From Nemesobacter sp965204665 (GTDB lineage Bacteria; Desulfobacterota_D; UBA1144; Nemesobacterales; Nemesobacteraceae), in the NCBI GenBank assembly GCA_965204665.1, contig OZ242002.1, forward strand, positions 1,054,001 through 1,118,000: a stretch of DNA of 64,000 nt, read 5' to 3'. The position numbers and the translations under genes were made by a program. Positions 52,921 through 62,313 of the stretch are shown here, one piece after another. Numbering within the stretch: the first letter of the stretch is position 1; the number at the start of each line of letters is the position of its first letter. The notes below the pieces were generated by a model that did no database searches, was not told where the DNA came from, and saw nothing but the letters and a program-made list of their open reading frames with translations.

Positions 52921-52950
52921 TTGACAACATGCGGTGAGGTTTGATTAAAT
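52921..52950 (+). promoter_or_regulatory. Promoter of the decarboxylase-family pair
   Basis: A perfect TTGACA (52921-52926) is followed after 18 bases by TTAAAT (52945-52950). The first start codon lies 163 bases downstream, giving a long leader. A seven-G run lies at 52878-52884, outside the spacer. Confidence 0.5.
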
Positions 52951-53113
52951 AAATAACGGGTGAGGTCGCCCCCGCGGCGACCGTCGGATTGTGAGGCTTG
53001 ATCACGTATACAGAGGGGAGAGGGTTAGGGAGACGGGGGTTGAGGTTCTGGAGTGTGCGGGTTCCGGATTACTTGCGGTCCGGCCTGAAATCTAATTGTA
53101 AGGAGGCTGCAAT

Positions 53114-54094
53114 ATGAGCCATAGTCATTTAAACGTCCCGTTGAAGTACTGGGAGTTGACGAAAGAGGTCCCGCCCCCTCCGATAGAGCGGGATATAAAG
53201 TCGTGGATCATAGCGAATCCGTCGGATCCGCTGTGGGACATAGATGTGCTGCCGTTGACGTATACGGACAGCAGGTGGTCGGCGTTCGTGGTGAGGTGCG
53301 ACGAGGCGACGAGGAGTCGTCTGTGCCCGAATCCTCCGTTGGAGGTGTGGGACGGGGAGAATGCCGATCTGGTGGAGTTCTGGTATGTGGATCATAAGAA
53401 CACGATGCTGGGTCCGTATCTCGAGTTCGGAGTGACGATATCGGCGACATACAAGGATCCTCAGGGCAATGTGTGGAAGGCGGGGTACTATCCGTATATG
53501 TATCTGACGGGTGATGCGCCGGTGGATGCTGGCAGGGTGCTTGGATTTCCGAAGAAGATGTCGTACATCAGATGTACGGTGCACGGCGGGGAGAAGGGGA
53601 CGGACTTTTTCGGATTTGCGATGAGTCGTAACGGGTATCTGATGCACAGTGCGACGGGTCAGTTCGACGACAAGCAGGTTACGCCGCCGTTTTTCTACGG
53701 GAAGACGGATTGGGGCAAGTTCAACATGAAGGTTATAACGAGGCCCGACGTATCGAGTTCGGAGTGGCAGTTGACGTATCTGCCGTCGGCGCTGCCGCCG
53801 CCGTTCGACACGATGATACAGGGGCACAGGTTCAAGATAAAGCCCGAGCACACGAGGACTGCGTCGGGGGATGCGGTGAACTGGTTCATGCAGGCTACGC
53901 CGTTCGACAACATGGGGGCCGAGTTGAAGATACAGGAGGTTACGGGATTGATATCGTTCGTGTTCGATCTTGTGATACCGCCTGCGCAGGTGCTGTGGAC
54001 GGAGACGTATGAGAGGCCGGCCAGTTACAGGGGTTATGCGACGCCGTACAAGTACGGGTTGAGGCAGCAGTTCCCGATAAGTCAGGGGTCATAA
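53114..54094 (+). CDS. Acetoacetate decarboxylase family protein, first of a tandem pair
   Basis: The 326-residue protein has the ADC-fold core: PLTYTDSRWSAFVV, EFWYVDHKNTMLGPYLEFG, AGYYPYMYLTGDAPVDAGR and the lysine pair in LGFPKKMSY (Lys147-Lys148), the position of the Schiff-base lysine in acetoacetate decarboxylase. It also has VTGLISFVFDLVIPPAQVLW. It is about 80 residues longer than classic Adc, so other ADC-superfamily reactions (aldolase-dehydratase, larger substrates) are possible. The codons are strongly biased to NNG (ccg, acg, tcg, ttg, agg) and ATA, unlike neighbouring genes. AAGGAGG precedes the ATG. The paralogue follows after 32 bases. Confidence 0.88.
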   Translation: MSHSHLNVPLKYWELTKEVPPPPIERDIKSWIIANPSDPLWDIDVLPLTYTDSRWSAFVVRCDEATRSRLCPNPPLEVWDGENADLVEFWYVDHKNTMLGPYLEFGVTISATYKDPQGNVWKAGYYPYMYLTGDAPVDAGRVLGFPKKMSYIRCTVHGGEKGTDFFGFAMSRNGYLMHSATGQFDDKQVTPPFFYGKTDWGKFNMKVITRPDVSSSEWQLTYLPSALPPPFDTMIQGHRFKIKPEHTRTASGDAVNWFMQATPFDNMGAELKIQEVTGLISFVFDLVIPPAQVLWTETYERPASYRGYATPYKYGLRQQFPISQGS

Positions 54095-54126
54095 AAAGAA
54101 AGGAATTTTCAAGGAGGTAAGAAATA

Positions 54127-55098
54127 ATGGGATTACAAGCGAATGAGTACAGTTATCCGTGGTTGGACGAGGGAGAGGTGCCGCCGCTGCCGTTGGACAG
54201 GGACAGGATACACATAATAAGTCAGGGAGTGGCGGATCCCGTGTTCGACTACGACATCGTACCGTTGACGTATACGGAGAGCAGATGGATGGCCTATGTG
54301 ATAAGGGCTGACATCAATGCGATGAAGGCGGTGGTGCCGGAGCCGATAGAGGTTACGGATGACGTGATAGAGTTCTGGTACGTGATACATAAGAACACTA
54401 TGCTGGGACCGTACATGGAGATGGGAGTGACGTTTTCCGCTACAGTGGATTCGGGGGACGGGCAGATATACAAGGCGGGGTACTATCCGTATATGTATCT
54501 GTCGAACGATTCGCCGATATTCGCGGGTAAGGAGCCGTTCGGGTTTCCGAAGAAGGCTGCGTACATAGCGGGATTCGAGCACGGAACCAACAACAATTAT
54601 TTCAATCATCTGATGGAGCGCAGGGGATACATACTGCATACGGCGAACGGGCGTTATTCGGACAAGCCTTTGTCCGCGAGGCCGACGTTTTACGGCAAGA
54701 CGGACTGGGGCAGGATGAATTACAGGATAACGACGAGGCCCGACGTATCGAACAGCATCCACGAGGTGACGTATCTTCCGTCGGATCTTCCGCCGGGATT
54801 CGGGACGGGTCACAGGTTCCAGTTGAATCCCGAGAGTGTGAGGACGGCGGTGGGGGAGGATGTGCGTTCGTGGTATATGTCTGGGACGCCGTTCGACTAT
54901 ATGGGAGGTCAGATACCTGCGACGGAAGTTGTAGGGCTGATAAGTTTTACATTCAATCTGATAATACCGCCTGCGTTGACGATCTGGAGCAGGACGGTGG
55001 AGAGGAGTACGGACGACATGAGTCATGTTGTGTATTCCACGCCGTTCGAGTATACGATGCGTCACAGGTTCCTGCTGCCGCAGTACAGCCAGGGATAA
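54127..55098 (+). CDS. Acetoacetate decarboxylase family protein, second of a tandem pair
   Basis: The 323-residue paralogue shares the pattern of its neighbour: PLTYTESRWMAYVIR, EFWYVIHKNTMLGPYMEMG, AGYYPYMYLSNDSP, and the lysine pair in FGFPKKAAY (Lys142-Lys143). The C-terminus reads VVGLISFTFNLIIPPALTIW. The same NNG/ATA codon bias is present. The two genes share an operon ending at a strong terminator, suggesting a hetero-oligomer or two related substrates. AAGGAGG lies 7-8 bases before ATG 54127. Confidence 0.88.
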   Translation: MGLQANEYSYPWLDEGEVPPLPLDRDRIHIISQGVADPVFDYDIVPLTYTESRWMAYVIRADINAMKAVVPEPIEVTDDVIEFWYVIHKNTMLGPYMEMGVTFSATVDSGDGQIYKAGYYPYMYLSNDSPIFAGKEPFGFPKKAAYIAGFEHGTNNNYFNHLMERRGYILHTANGRYSDKPLSARPTFYGKTDWGRMNYRITTRPDVSNSIHEVTYLPSDLPPGFGTGHRFQLNPESVRTAVGEDVRSWYMSGTPFDYMGGQIPATEVVGLISFTFNLIIPPALTIWSRTVERSTDDMSHVVYSTPFEYTMRHRFLLPQYSQG

Positions 55099-55144
55099 AG
55101 GCGTGAGGTCTGCAGCTCGGAGTTGCGGACACTGAAGAAACGGA

Positions 55145-55182
55145 GAGGAGGGATGCAGAAAGGTTCTCCCTCCTCTTTTTTT
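55145..55182 (+). terminator. Rho-independent terminator of the decarboxylase-family pair
   Basis: GAGGAGGGA (55145-55153) pairs perfectly with TCCCTCCTC (55167-55175) across 13 bases and is followed by seven T (55176-55182), 47 bases after the second gene. Confidence 0.85.
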
Positions 55183-55223
55183 GCGCTCACTATCGCTCAC
55201 TATAACGAAAACAGGAAAAGAGT

Positions 55224-56523
55224 ATGAAGTACAAGCAGCGCAGAATATCCGAATTAGTTTTGTCTTCTCTGAAAAAAGACTCCGTGGTGCTTGTCAGAGG
55301 ACCGCGTCAGTCGGGTAAGACCACACTTGTGCAGCACATTGCCCGCAATAATCATCCCGCCAAGTATATATCTTTTGATGATGCGGCTCAAACGCGGAGG
55401 ACGCTTACTCCTCTCCGCAGGATATTATGAACCGTCAGCGGGGACCGGTGGTTATTGATGAGGTCCAATCAGCTCCTTTTGACCTGTTGCCAGTTATTGA
55501 AACTGCAGTCCGCAAAACTCGTTTCGAGAACAGAATACGTAGTTACGGCATGTTCCTTCTTAAGTTCACTGCATACCGAAAATTCGTCAGAACTCTTTGA
55601 TTCTCTTTTCGAGTGCATTAGCATCAAGACTCTTCATCCGTTTTCAACATGCGGGATTTTCTCTGGAAAAGGTGATTTTCTGCAGAAGTTTTTTTTCAGT
55701 TGATTTTACTGATATAGAAACCGGACCGACACTTGCCGAAGCCATTGAATTAGCCACATTCCCCGATATATCAGGAAAACCTGCGCATGAAAGAGAGAAG
55801 TGGTTTGATGAATATCTCACCGCCATACTCCGCCGTGATTTACACATGATTACGAAATTTGAGGAGTTCTGCATTCTGCTTATGCTCAGGCTGCTGGCGA
55901 GTCGAACCGGTGAACTCGAAGACGATGCCGCCATTGCGCATCATTTGAAACTTGACCTCGAAACCGTCGAGATCTATCGTTCTACCTTCCGACCTGCGTT
56001 TCTCAGTTTCGAGCTCAGACCGTGGCGCCGAAACGACAGAAGCCGGACTGTGAAGTCATCTAAAGGATATATAGCAGATACACTTTTGCTTCGTCATCTT
56101 CTTGACCGGAGATTTGAGGACAATCATGGTAAATCCGCCCAACTGAATTTGTTCGACCGGATTCCTGATGACCCCGCTCCATCAATGGAGTGATTTTTAT
56201 GGTTGTCTGATTCAGAACTTCGTTGCTCATGAACTTCTAAAAATACTTTCTTTCTCCGATATTCATGCGAGCCTTTTTTTCTTTCGCACATTCGAAGGCA
56301 GCTAAGTGGATTTTGTTTTGGAGCGTCTGGACGGTCTTCGATTGTCGCTATTGATGTCAAAGCTTCAAAACAGATCGTTTCCGCTGATTTCAAAGGTGTG
56401 AAGACCCTTTGCGACCTAGCGAAAGATGATCTTATCTGCGACATCGTGTTGTACTCGGGAGACGAGGTGGTTCCTTTCGGCGATAAGTTCTTCGCAGTCC
56501 CTTTCTCTTTTCTCTGGCAGTAG
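55224..56523 (+). pseudogene. DUF4143-type AAA ATPase, decayed
   Basis: The start is intact (ATG 55224, Walker A in VRGPRQSGKTTLVQHIA, then KYISFDDAAQ). Frames shift near 55400 to GPVVIDEVQSAPFDLLPVIE (Walker B), again near 55500-55600, and the C-terminal DUF4143 part is recognisable in FPDISGKPAHEREKWFDEYL, AAIAHHLKLDLETVEIY and KSSKGYIADTLLLRHLL. After a frameshift near 56160 and a stop near 56298, the C-terminal nuclease-like tail continues to TAG 56523 (VAIDVKASKQIVSADFKG, FAVPFSFLWQ). It is a broken member of the ATPase family that includes many toxin-antitoxin or defence proteins. Confidence 0.82.
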
Positions 56524-56621
56524 TCGAAGCGGGAAGACCCGGCGGGACTGCCGAACCCGCCGCTTTTGCTCGAAAGCATTCTTTGCAGTACAAGTTCATT
56601 ATTATCCGCAGATTTCCCGGT

Positions 56622-56794
56622 GTTCCGTCATATGACGATTTATGAGCAGACGGCTTGAGTTCGTAGCGGACATCAGAGACTGTGATTTTTCAGTTCATGT
56701 CTCACAATGTACTCTCTTCATAGTTCCTTCTTACTTATGCCGTATGCATCCGTCCTGAAATACATTGCCCCTGAATTGTTGCGTGACAGAACAC
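56622..56794. mobile_element. IS630-derived 173-bp MITE-like remnant
   Basis: The ends are inverted repeats GTGTTCCGTCA (56622-56632) and TGACAGAACAC (56784-56794, one mismatch). The left 80 bases match the left end of the IS630 fragment at 52333 (TCCGTCATA..ACGATTT, CATCAGAGACTGT). No transposase frame remains. Confidence 0.65.
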
Positions 56795-56806
56795 TAGTTC
56801 TGTTTT

Positions 56807-58015
56807 TTACCAGAGAGGGTTGAATACCATGCCTGAGAGAATCTTGGGATAAAAATAAGTGGTTTTGTGAGGCATCTTGTTTCCGTCCAGAACCACTTCA
56901 AATATGTTTTCCGACCTGAGCCCGGGAAGTAGAAATCCGGCCTCGAAGTTTCCGCTGCGAACTTTTTCATACACCTCTTCCGCGGATTTCGAGTACCTTA
57001 ATCCGGCCTTCTCTTCGTCCGCCAATTTTCCGAATATAAGAGTGTGGAGAATTATTACCGCAAGATTCTCGTAATTTTTTTCGCTTTTTGCGCGTGGAGA
57101 GAGTCTCAAGGTTCTTTCCGGGTCTCTGGTTACAACCGATATCTGATCTGATTTAAGAACGGTTGCTTCTTCCGGAGAAATTTTTTCAACATCAAAATCC
57201 TCGCCGAGTTTTTCAACTAAGTTTTCCGCTACGGATTCAGCCATCCTGTGAGTTGGGTTGATGATCAGCCCCTCCCCCTCTCCGCGTGAGAGATAGGTCA
57301 TTACGTAATCATACGGCATGGAAATGTTGTTTTCACGGTTCTGTTCTCTTTTGAGATTTCTGTAGTTTATCGAAGTTTCGTAGCGGTGGTGTCCGTCCGC
57401 GATGAGAAGTGACCTGTCGGCGATGTGACTTCTTACCTGATTTATAACATCGGGGTCCGATATCTTCCACATAGTGTTTCTTATTCCGTCTTCGCCTATG
57501 AGGTCAAGAATCGGCTCGTACAGGTGTTTGTCGATATTTTCCTCGGTCTCCCCCGAGGCATCCGGATAGACACAGAATATCTGGCTCAGATTCGATTCAC
57601 AGGCGACCGTGAGAGCAAGCCGGTCATCTTTGTGTTTTTTGAAGGTTCGCTCATGGGGGAAAACAACCTTGTTTTGAAAATCCTCAACCTTCACTGCGGC
57701 TATAAATCCCTTTCTTTTATATTTCCGCTCTTCAAACACAAATTCCTGATAGTAAGGATATATGGAAGGGCTTTCATCTTGGGCGAGCACGCCGTCTCGG
57801 ATCCATTTTCTGTATATTTCCCTGCCGTTTTGATATCGTTGCTGTCCCTCTCCTTCCGGCAGTTCAATCCTAACAACATTGTAGGGGCTTGCGGAGCGCA
57901 GTTCCGCACGCTGTTCGGGACTTATTACGTCATAGGGAGGAGCTACCACCCGTGAGAAGTCTCGAACAGTTTTTTCGCTGTATCTGATACCTCTGAAAGG
58001 TTGTACTTCAGCCAT
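56807..58015 (-). CDS. DUF1015 family protein
   Basis: The 402-residue protein is a textbook DUF1015 member: PFRGIRYSEKTVRDFSRVVAPPYDVISPEQ at the N-terminus (short form VVAPPYDVISPEQRAEL), FPHERTFKKHKDDRLAL, IADGHHRYETSINYR and YVMTYLSRGEGEGLIINPTHR. Family members are cytosolic proteins of unknown function, widespread in anaerobes and deltaproteobacteria. It overlaps the end of the upstream Sua5-type gene by 8 bases, forming a two-gene operon. Confidence 0.94.
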   Translation of the reverse strand: MAEVQPFRGIRYSEKTVRDFSRVVAPPYDVISPEQRAELRSASPYNVVRIELPEGEGQQRYQNGREIYRKWIRDGVLAQDESPSIYPYYQEFVFEERKYKRKGFIAAVKVEDFQNKVVFPHERTFKKHKDDRLALTVACESNLSQIFCVYPDASGETEENIDKHLYEPILDLIGEDGIRNTMWKISDPDVINQVRSHIADRSLLIADGHHRYETSINYRNLKREQNRENNISMPYDYVMTYLSRGEGEGLIINPTHRMAESVAENLVEKLGEDFDVEKISPEEATVLKSDQISVVTRDPERTLRLSPRAKSEKNYENLAVIILHTLIFGKLADEEKAGLRYSKSAEEVYEKVRSGNFEAGFLLPGLRSENIFEVVLDGNKMPHKTTYFYPKILSGMVFNPLW

Positions 58016-58625
58016 TGATGATCTCCTCTATCTCGTTTAACCGGAGGTCGCCCTGCCTTATTATCACGGGCGGCGACATGGTGACATCCACTATGGTCGA
58101 ACCGCTCGACCCGGGAAGATTACCGGAATTCACTATGACATCAATTCTTCCGGTGAAATCCCTCGCCACATCCTTAAACCGGTTGGAATTGCCTCGACCG
58201 CTTATGTTGGCGCTGGTGGAGGTTATGGGCTTTTCTATGTGATCGAAAAGCTTCCTCACAAACGGCGAAGGCGATATTCTGACCGCAACGGAATCTCTGT
58301 CTCCGGATACCTGTTCGGGAAAATCGGATGCGGGTTTCACTACTAAAGTAAGAGATTTTCCGCTCCCGGAGTATCTATGCAGAAGGTCCTGAGGGATATG
58401 AAAATGTTCATTCATCATCTCTTCATCTTTTACAAGCACTATAAGTCCCTTGCCTGCCGACCTGTGTTTTACGTCCACTACTTTCCGGCATGCCTCCCGA
58501 TTGAATGCAGAGCAACCTATGCCGTAAAGAGTCTCGGTGGGATATGCGACCACTCCTCCGTTTTGCAGACATTCCGACAGTAACGCGAACACTTTCGGGT
58601 CGTTTTCTTTTATTATTCTTGTCAA
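58008..58625 (-). CDS. tsaC: L-threonylcarbamoyladenylate synthase, Sua5/YciO/YrdC family
   Basis: The enzyme makes threonylcarbamoyl-AMP for tRNA t6A modification. The 205-residue protein has GGVVAYPTETLYGIGC, KHRSAGKGLIVLVKDEE, the LTLVVKPA segment and the KPITSTSANISGRGN motif, followed by SGNLPGSSGSTIVDV. It is the single-domain (TsaC) form, without the Sua5 C-terminal extension. It is divergent from glcD, with 39 bases between start codons. Confidence 0.93.
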   Translation of the reverse strand: MTRIIKENDPKVFALLSECLQNGGVVAYPTETLYGIGCSAFNREACRKVVDVKHRSAGKGLIVLVKDEEMMNEHFHIPQDLLHRYSGSGKSLTLVVKPASDFPEQVSGDRDSVAVRISPSPFVRKLFDHIEKPITSTSANISGRGNSNRFKDVARDFTGRIDVIVNSGNLPGSSGSTIVDVTMSPPVIIRQGDLRLNEIEEIING

Positions 58626-58664
58626 TTTTCCGGGCGGTGCAGGTTCGTATATAATATTCTAACC

Positions 58665-60161
58665 ATGGATGCAGAAGTCGCAAAAAGAGTTGCCGGATGG
58701 AAACTTCGTGTCGGCAGGGAACTTGAAGATGTTCTCGGCAGAGATGCAGTCATTTCCTCGGATGACGAGTTGATAGCGTATGAAAGCGACGGCCTTACAG
58801 GTTACAGGGTAAAGCCCGTTTTTGTAGTCCTCCCCACGGACTCGGAGCAGGTTGCGCGAGTGGTGCGTCTCTGCAGTCGGGAGAAGATTCCGTTTGTTCC
58901 CAGAGGCGCGGGAACCGGGCTTTCAGGAGGCGCTCTTCCGAACGAGGAGGGAATAGTCATTTCCCTTTCCCGCATGAACAGAATACTTGAGGTGGATATT
59001 CCCAACCGCGTCGTAGTGGCGGAACCGGGGGTGGTGAACGTTTCGGTGACTCAGGCGGTAAGCGACGAGGGTTTTTACTATGCTCCGGACCCGTCGAGCC
59101 AGATTGTCTGTACCGTAGGCGGAAACGTCGCAGAGAACTCCGGAGGGGTGCACTGCCTCAAGTACGGAGTAACCGCAAATCATGTGCTCGGAGTCGAAAT
59201 GGTTCTTTCCGACGGAACTGTAGTTACCTTGGGGGGCAAGACGCAGGAGAATTTTTGCGGATATGATCTTCTTTCGCTTGTCGTCGGAAGCGAAGGACTT
59301 CTCGGGGTCGTCACCAAGGTTTATCTGAGAATAATCAGAAAACCCAGCTCGGTAGAGACGCTGTTTGCGTCGTTTGACAGGATCGAGGATGCGGGTTCTT
59401 CCGTGTCGGGGATAATTTCTTCCGGTGTGATACCCGCGGGGATGGAGATAATGGACAATCTCGCCGTAAGAGCTGTGGAATCCACCGTGGGTTCTCTCTA
59501 TCCGCGCGAAGCCGCGGCTATTCTGCTTATAGAACTTGACGGTCCGCGGTCGGAAGTCCGGGCGCAACTTCCGGTAGTGGATGAAATACTTCGCGGGAAC
59601 GGCGCGCAGGAGATCAGGCTCGCCGCTGATGATACGGAGAGAAATCTTTTCTGGAAAGGACGTAAAAGCGCATTTGCGGCTATGGGAAAAATCAGTCCCG
59701 GATACTATGTGCAGGACGGAGTGATACCCAGAAGCAGACTTGCGGAAGTGCTCGGTGAAATAGGAAAACTCGGATTGCGCTACGGCTTGAAGGTGGCGAA
59801 CGTGTTTCACGCAGGGGACGGGAATCTGCACCCGCTAGTGCTTTATGATCCGGACATAGAAGGAGAGTCGGAAAAGGCGGAGGAACTTTCCTCGGATATT
59901 CTTCGAGTATGCGTTGATGTCGGAGGGAGTATTACGGGAGAGCATGGCGTGGGCTACGACAAGAAGCGGTTTCTGCCCCTTATGTTCAGCGAACAGACGA
60001 TAGACACCATGAATCTGGTCAGATGCTCTTTTGATGAACAGGGACTCTGTAATCCGGGAAAATTATTTCCTACTCCCAGAACCTGCGTTGAGCCCGGAAT
60101 GCACAGGAAAAAAAACGAATCCGTTGTTTCCGGCGGAAAAAATGTCGGGGAGTTCTTCTGA
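58665..60161 (+). CDS. glcD: FAD-linked oxidase, glycolate oxidase subunit GlcD
   Basis: The 498-residue flavoprotein oxidises glycolate (or D-lactate) to the keto acid. The PCMH-type FAD domain shows VPRGAGTGLSGGALPNEEG, YAPDPSSQIVCTVGGNVAENSGG and LKYGVTANHVLGVEMVL; the C-terminal domain has NVFHAGDGNLHPLVLYDP and GSITGEHGVGYDKKRFL, typical of GlcD. The gene begins an operon with glcE, a DUF3891 gene and glcF. The C-terminus extends a little beyond the family norm. Confidence 0.95.
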   Translation: MDAEVAKRVAGWKLRVGRELEDVLGRDAVISSDDELIAYESDGLTGYRVKPVFVVLPTDSEQVARVVRLCSREKIPFVPRGAGTGLSGGALPNEEGIVISLSRMNRILEVDIPNRVVVAEPGVVNVSVTQAVSDEGFYYAPDPSSQIVCTVGGNVAENSGGVHCLKYGVTANHVLGVEMVLSDGTVVTLGGKTQENFCGYDLLSLVVGSEGLLGVVTKVYLRIIRKPSSVETLFASFDRIEDAGSSVSGIISSGVIPAGMEIMDNLAVRAVESTVGSLYPREAAAILLIELDGPRSEVRAQLPVVDEILRGNGAQEIRLAADDTERNLFWKGRKSAFAAMGKISPGYYVQDGVIPRSRLAEVLGEIGKLGLRYGLKVANVFHAGDGNLHPLVLYDPDIEGESEKAEELSSDILRVCVDVGGSITGEHGVGYDKKRFLPLMFSEQTIDTMNLVRCSFDEQGLCNPGKLFPTPRTCVEPGMHRKKNESVVSGGKNVGEFF

Positions 60162-60204
60162 TCTCCGTTCAGGTTGCTGCTCAGTCTCCCGAGGATAAAA
60201 TCAT

Positions 60205-61521
60205 TTGAAGGGTTATATCAAAGATTTGTGTGCAGTCGTTTCCCGCTTTGATGTCGCAGGTAGTGGAGCGGAAACTGAACTGCCGTTTGCTCCCGAGGTG
60301 ATTCTATACCCTGAAACGATGGATGAGATCTCTCGGGTGATGAAATATCTGTCTGCCGACAAGATAGGAGTTTTTCCTTTCTGCGGCGGTACGAAGCTTT
60401 TTCTCGGAAATCCCGTCCGTGCGGAGGTAGGGCTCTCTCTTAACCGTTTTTCCGGGGTTCTGTCGCATGATGTTTCCGATATGGTGTCGACCGTCAGGTG
60501 CGGAACGAAGATAAGCGAGTTCCAGAGGACGGTCGGGCTTAGCGGGCAGATTCTGCCGGTGGATCCTCCGTTTTTAGACTCGGGAGCGACCGTAGGAGGA
60601 CTTGTATCGTCAAATCTGTGCGGACCGCTCAGCACGAGGTACGGTACATGCAGAGAGCTTGTTCTCGGAGTGAAGGCGATACGGGCGGACGGAGAGATAA
60701 TAAATGTCGGGGGAAAAGTCGTGAAAAACGTTGCGGGTTACGATATCGCCAAGTTGCTTGTGGGCTCTCTGGGTACTCTGTGCGTTCTTGCGGAAGTGAC
60801 TTTCAGACTTTATCCGAAGGAGCGGTCTTCGCAGACCCTGGCGCTGTTGTTTACGGATGCCGCGTCTTGTTCACGCGCCGTGCGCAAGGTACTTGACGCG
60901 GATACGGTTCCGACGTGCTTCGAAGTCCTTGATGAGAGTCTTTCCCGCAGGTTATGGCCTGAAAGCAACATGTTCCGGATCGTTCTTCTGCGCTTTGACG
61001 GCATTGAGCGGGCGGCTGCGGAGCAGATGGACCGTATAAAAGACGCCGTGTCGAATGATGCGGCGGAGATTGTGGAACGTATGGATGTGGACCGCGGCGC
61101 CGCGATATGGAAAGCAGTCGGAGAGTTTCCGTTTGACCGCAATGTTGATATTGTTTCAAGGATTGCTCTTCCCGTAAGAAATTCAATTGGGGTCATGGAG
61201 ACCATCGGCGACGCCCCGGAACTGTCCGGAGTTGAACTGAACTGTGTTTTAAGACCCGCAAGAGGCGCGCTTCTTGCGGGAGTGAGCGGAGACAGTTCTT
61301 CTGTGTTACTGGCGGCGCGCTATCTTCAGAATCTTGTCGTTTCACTCTCCGGCGGTATCATGTTTTCGGTGTTTTCCTCCGGATTTTCAAGTGAAGTGAA
61401 GCCTTGGGGGAATTCCGGAGACTCACTCGGACTTATGAAAAACATCAAAAGCCGCTTTGATCCGTACAACCTCCTCTGCCCCGGCAAAATGTTCGACTCC
61501 GGAGGCGCGGAAAGGTTATGA
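60205..61521 (+). CDS. glcE: FAD-binding glycolate oxidase subunit GlcE
   Basis: The 438-residue protein is the second flavin subunit, with a PCMH FAD domain but lower conservation: VFPFCGGTKLFLGNPVRAE, GQILPVDPPFLDSGATVGGLV, STRYGTCRELVLGVKAIRADG and GGKVVKNVAGYDIAKLLVGSLGTLCV. The start codon is TTG or GTG-type near 60205. It overlaps the DUF3891 gene at its end by four bases (ATGA). Confidence 0.92.
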   Translation: MKGYIKDLCAVVSRFDVAGSGAETELPFAPEVILYPETMDEISRVMKYLSADKIGVFPFCGGTKLFLGNPVRAEVGLSLNRFSGVLSHDVSDMVSTVRCGTKISEFQRTVGLSGQILPVDPPFLDSGATVGGLVSSNLCGPLSTRYGTCRELVLGVKAIRADGEIINVGGKVVKNVAGYDIAKLLVGSLGTLCVLAEVTFRLYPKERSSQTLALLFTDAASCSRAVRKVLDADTVPTCFEVLDESLSRRLWPESNMFRIVLLRFDGIERAAAEQMDRIKDAVSNDAAEIVERMDVDRGAAIWKAVGEFPFDRNVDIVSRIALPVRNSIGVMETIGDAPELSGVELNCVLRPARGALLAGVSGDSSSVLLAARYLQNLVVSLSGGIMFSVFSSGFSSEVKPWGNSGDSLGLMKNIKSRFDPYNLLCPGKMFDSGGAERL

Positions 61522-62312
61522 TAAGGAGGGAATACGGTCGGGGATGGTTTCTTATAAACCAGAACGCCCATGCCCATCTTTCTTCCGCGATAATGAGTTT
61601 CTGGGGAAACGGGAACTTCTGTTCAATGGTTCCTGTGCAGGAGGTGATCAAAGCCATAAGAGAACATGACTGCGGCTGGGAGGAAGCGGACTCGACGGTG
61701 AGTTTCAATCCTGAAAACGGTTTGCCGAGAAGTTTCATGGAGATAACCACCGCACAGCAGTTTCGAATATGGTCCGACTGCTTCCGGATGCATGCCGCTC
61801 AGCACCCATACGCTTCCGTGCTGATAGCCCTTCACTTCGCGAAGTTCAATGAGCGCAATATCTCCAGGAACCCGAATGATGACTGCTCCATTTCTCTTCG
61901 GCGAAAAATCAGGAGGTTCGTCCTGAGCAATCTCGGAATAAGCTCGGGTGCATACGACGACGGACTTCCTCTCAACGGATGTCTTCCCCCGGATGTTCTC
62001 GTAAATCTGAAGTTTCTCCAAGTAGGAGATATGATATCTCTCGCTCTTTGCCACGGATGGGAATCGGTCGCAATTGAGGATGTTCCCGTAAATTACAGTG
62101 GAGACACGCGGGAAATAACGCTTGTGTCTTCAGACGGCGTTAATTATGAAATTTCCCCCAATCCTTTTTCCAGGAACTCTCTATCGTTCTCCATAGCCGG
62201 CAGGGATCTTGAAAAAAGATCGTTCTCGGGACAGCGGGAACTCGGAGACTGGTTTCTGCACGCTCCCGGGCGCACCCTTGAGTTTTCAATTTTTTCGGGA
62301 GAAAAGCAGTGA
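61518..62312 (+). CDS. DUF3891 family protein
   Basis: The 264-residue protein matches DUF3891: NQNAHAHLSSAIMSFWGNG at the N-terminus, EVIKAIREHDCGWEEAD, HPYASVLIALHFAKFNE and LQVGDMISLALCHGW. The HDxGW and HxA residues suggest a metal-dependent, HD-like enzyme, but no reaction is known. Its insertion between glcE and glcF, with four-base overlap upstream and one-base spacing downstream, ties it to glycolate/lactate oxidation in this organism. Confidence 0.88.
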   Translation: MIRREYGRGWFLINQNAHAHLSSAIMSFWGNGNFCSMVPVQEVIKAIREHDCGWEEADSTVSFNPENGLPRSFMEITTAQQFRIWSDCFRMHAAQHPYASVLIALHFAKFNERNISRNPNDDCSISLRRKIRRFVLSNLGISSGAYDDGLPLNGCLPPDVLVNLKFLQVGDMISLALCHGWESVAIEDVPVNYSGDTREITLVSSDGVNYEISPNPFSRNSLSFSIAGRDLEKRSFSGQRELGDWFLHAPGRTLEFSIFSGEKQ

Positions 62313-62313
62313 G

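Noticed and set aside
53129..55200. Long minus-strand frames opposite the two decarboxylase-family genes
   Set aside because: The NNG-biased codons of the plus-strand genes leave the reverse strand open. The arginine/histidine-rich products look artificial.
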